A stretch of DNA of 64,000 bases from Coprinus comatus. Its lineage: Eukaryota; Basidiomycota; Agaricomycetes; Agaricales; Agaricaceae. Below, piece after piece: positions 60,592 through 64,000 of this stretch. The notes under the pieces were generated by a model. It saw only the letters and a program-made list of their open reading frames with translations, was not told the DNA's origin and ran no database searches. The stretch spans positions 2,418,001 to 2,482,000 of the forward strand of contig JAWPGT010000001.1 in NCBI GenBank assembly GCA_034638255.1. Direction: 5' to 3'. Each line of letters begins with the position of its first letter. Position 1 is the first letter of the stretch. Made by a program: the position numbers and the translations under genes.

Positions 60592-63500
60592 AGGAGATGT
60601 TTCTGCGGAACTGAGGCCTGTGAGTGAGTGAGGAATGACTATACACAGCCGAGACATGGACAGGAATAAAGTGTAATGTTGAATGGCGAATCTCAGTTTC
60701 AGACTTCAGACCTCAATAAATACTGGTCCCTGACTTTCCACTCTGCAGCAGTGCCACGTAGTACACGTGTTAAAGGGTTCAAGTTTATAAAAAGGATTAA
60801 TTGGCCGCTTGAGTTGGTCTCTCTTGGAATGTCTAGTCACAAGCGAATTCTCAGCATCGCCCAATGTTTTTTTTTCGATCTTAACGGAAATTCAGAGATG
60901 CTTGGCATCAATGCAAGGTAGTATTATTTACTATCTCGGAGACTCCTTTGGTTCTCCATGACTTTGTAGCAAACGCAGTTGAGTGCTAGAAAAGTTGAAC
61001 TTTTGGTGACTTTTTTTCCTTATTGATATTAACATTACAAATAGAAACAATCGAGTCCGAGTCGGAATCCAATTAGCGGACCCCGAGATGTCGGAGGGCG
61101 CTATGCAGTAAAAACACTCTCAGCCACATCTTGAAGTTGGCTTCTACTTAACATCCGTTACACATAGATTTAGTAAGTCGCCAACAACTACTGCGCTTGT
61201 ATCTCAAAAGATATCTAATTTTGAAGCAACGAATCGCCCTTTTGATAGTTACCATCACATTCCCATTCGAGCTTCGTCACAACTAGAACAGACTAAAGAA
61301 ATGTATGTATGCATGGATCAGTGAATTACATCAACTTCATCCCTCTTGTCCCGTAAAAAAAAAAAAAAGGAAACAACACTTCACCTGAAAAGTATCAGTC
61401 CCACACTTCTGAGCTTTCAGCAAGACAGGGCCTAGTTACCCAGTACCCGTGCTCAATCGCTCCGAGGTCAACACTACAACTATTTTTCGAATCATCGCCT
61501 TTACCGTCGCGTAACTTTGCTCTCTCCACTTAGAACTTGGGAGACAGATAGAAGTCCTTAGTAAACTGTACCGCTAGTACTTTCCGCTTTCAGAAAAAAA
61601 AACAATGCATAACAGAATAGCAGTTAGCGAAAGATACGGATACTAATCTTAAAATCAATCTTCACGATTATGATGATGTAGCCATCTTCTATGAACCCAA
61701 GGTCCGGAGCCGTCTGGAGTTATCAAGCCGTGACATCCCGGATCCGCGGAGACCCTGAGAAACCCCCCCCTCTGCCCTGTCCGGTAAATGAAGTGGAAGT
61801 TTGACCCTGAGAGAGAGTCCGAGTCGCTGAAAAATTATGATGTCATTGAGCTAAAAACAAAAATAGATTAATAACCGTTCGGTTCGAACTCCGCGTTGAC
61901 ACTTTGGATTTGCTGATAACTTTTATCTCTGACGGACTCTCTTACTGTTAAGATATATATAGTACATCTACTACGGTTACTTTACTTTTTCTCGAAAACT
62001 AGGGTTTTTACTTTACTTTTTCTCGAAAACTTGGGGTTTTACTCTGAGACCAACATCATTAAAGTAAAGCTTTTTTTCAGTACTTTTAATTACAAAGCTT
62101 CAGTATTAGATTTTTTCGGTTTAATAGCTTCAGTAGATATTTATCATAAAACTTTGCAGAAGGGTCTCAGGGTTTCGTTTCCGCATTTTAGTGAGAGTGA
62201 CCAAGTATTGATGAATGTTTTTCATCAACCCATCGTCATTAGAGAAGAAGAAGCATCAACAAAAAACGTTCGAGTCTTTCTGACAGATTTCTGATTTGTT
62301 TTTACCTTTTTTTTTTTTTTTTTTTTGATTTACGGCCTTCTTTATCCCTTCATCTACCTATCAATATCTTCTGTCTGTACATATTTCATGTTAGATCACT
62401 TTTATTATTAATTCACACTCGGTATATTCGTGCTGAAAATACATAAAGAGCTCTATTGTGCCAGGCTTGAAAGAAAATACATAAAGAGCTACAACTATAT
62501 GACGAGGATGATGACAACATGAATAAAGAAAGGCATTTGAAAAGACAATATAAATAGATTAGACTCTTGTTCCTGTAAAACTTCTAACATTTTCAGAAAT
62601 AACAAAGTGTATCTTTGTCTAAAGTGTTTCTTGCGCGGTATAGAAAGGTTCCAAGAGGTCAATAAAACAAATTAAAAGCCTTCAACAAAAGAAGTGGTAA
62701 AAGTTCTTTGACAGTGGAAAGTTCTTTGACATCAAAGATCTTGTCATAGACAAGAGAGCGTCTTCTTGACAGTGAAGGATGATAAATTACACACAGAAAA
62801 GAAGTGTATCCCCTATCCCTTTAACCCTGAACCTGGTCAGGGGATTGGTGTAACGGGCGCATCACCACCCTTGACAATCTTATCAACTTTATTTGGTGTA
62901 GACAAACATTTCGGACATTTACATAACAATTGTCTTTAGTTTTGCATTTTTCTACCTCGAATCGAGAGTCTGTGCAGACTGAATATCTGACTGAACTGCG
63001 TAAGACTACCTTGTAACACTAGCATGTTACAATCGGTCAGGTCAGGACAGTTGAATTTTGTTAAAAAAAAAAACCCTTCACAAACTCACAATACGACTGA
63101 ACCGTTGAACTAATCAAATCACAGGTTGAGCTGTGCATTAATCATAAAAAAAAAACCTAACCTAAGTATATACAAAAGTATCTATTCAAAGTAAGAAGTT
63201 CAACGTTCCAACTTTCTAAAACCAAGAAAATAGAAACCAAGAAATCAAAACCAAGGAAAAGAAATCGAAAAAGTATAACGAAGAGAAGCGGAATTTAATT
63301 CATAAATGAGGTAAAGGAGACGAAACTCATAAAACATCCAGTTCCAGCCCCAGCTCCAGATCTAGCTCCAGCATCGATTAATGTCAAAGTTAATGAACAA
63401 CTGTCAACAATCATAAGACCCATCAACCGAAAACTAGTACTCATTGACAATGTCAATGAATCACTGAACGACGTTGAGCCTAAGGCCTAAAAGTCAAGTT

Positions 63501-64000
63501 GGTTCTGGAACGGTTCACCAAACATTCAAATGTCAAATGAAACCAGAACCAGAACCAGCATAACGAGAAAAATCGCGAACACATTGAGAAACAAGGAAAA
63601 AAAGAAGAAAAAACCGACTGAGAAAAAGACGAAAAGAAAAAAAAATGAGTTATTGAATGTTTAGGATGCAATAATTGAATCAGAATAAAATGATTGATCG
63701 ATCGAAGAAACAAAAAGAAAGAGAAAGAGGGAGAGAAACTTGAAAAAAAAAAAAAAGAGCATCATAAAACGTCGTTGTTGAAAACATTTTTTTTTTGTTT
63801 TGTGTAGGTTTGATTTAATTCCTCACGCAGTTCCAAACCTAAAAAAAAAAAAAAGATAAAAAAAAGAAAACTGCATATAATTGACGAGTATAAGCAGAAG
63901 CAGAAAACAAACAAACAAAAAAAACCATTCTCGTGTCCACTCCTTCTATCACTCATCCCAAGAGAGTCGGAAAAAAAAAATCCACTTCAACGCTTCAAGC
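60592..64000. other. 3.4 kb A/T-rich DNA without supported gene
   Basis: Open frames such as 62031-62294 are short and lack motifs. Present are poly-A/T runs (near 61360, 62308, 63060, 63740, 63840), a two-copy tandem repeat at 61977 and a direct repeat GAAAATACATAAAGAGCT near 62434 and 62473. It may be a long upstream or untranslated region of a gene beyond the window. Confidence 0.5.
61977..62040 (+). repeat. Two-copy tandem repeat, about 31-base unit
   Basis: The block TTTACTTTTTCTCGAAAACT followed by GGG and T's occurs twice head to tail with very few differences. Confidence 0.85.

Noticed and set aside
61871..61900. tRNA-like GGTTCGAACTCC motif
   Set aside because: No matching A box, anticodon arm or acceptor stem could be folded around it.
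62031..62294. Open frame of 87 codons with hydrophobic residues
   Set aside because: It begins inside the tandem repeat and is A/T-driven. No motif, splice signal or family similarity.

Overview
The window looks like nuclear DNA of a filamentous basidiomycete, most likely an Agaricomycete. Genes are cut by many 45-70 base GT-AG introns with CTNAY-type branch points. The families present are typical of mushrooms: a DUF6534 membrane protein, a set of seven-helix putative receptors, an atypical G-protein alpha subunit, secreted catalases, F-box genes and a CYP. No rRNA, tRNA, CRISPR array or bacterial-type operon was seen.

Left third (1-24 kb): a kinase-less protein with two tandem PH-CRIB modules (-); a PNPOx/ferredoxin-reductase-like flavoprotein (+); secreted catalase A (-); a glutathione S-transferase (-); a YqcI/YcgG-family protein (-); a GH47 alpha-mannosidase (+). 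Then come a decayed HNH-like gene, a hAT-like MITE, a broken second copy of the mannosidase 3' half that carries an exon captured from another gene, and a HAUS6-like augmin subunit (-).

Middle (24-42.6 kb): catalase B (+, with a one-base frameshift), a small GPI-anchor-type secreted protein (-), a LENG1/Cir_N-like protein (-), a CYP (+), three seven-helix genes in tandem (+; the middle one is dead), a 3.35 kb stretch without a recognisable gene, and a G-alpha gene (-).

Right third (42.6-64 kb): a large WDR59/Mtc5 (GATOR2/SEACAT) gene (+) whose start codon is only 53 bases from that of G-alpha; a fourth seven-helix gene (-); a second, almost identical LENG1-like gene (+); the DUF6534 gene (+); a second GPI-type gene (+); two related F-box genes (-), both with disrupted frames; and 3.4 kb of A/T-rich DNA with no supported gene.

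The most striking feature is local duplication. Seven-helix, LENG1-like and GPI-type genes occur in mirror order on both sides of the G-alpha/WDR59 core, as an old inverted duplication. Only the LENG1-like pair has stayed nearly identical, which suggests gene conversion or a later recopying. Catalase, mannosidase and F-box genes are also doubled. Several copies carry one-base frameshifts. Some lie in homopolymers (HAUS6, seven-helix copy 2, F-box 1), so assembly error must be separated from real decay. Exon structures were assembled by eye from splice signals and reading-frame continuity, and splice sites are predictions.
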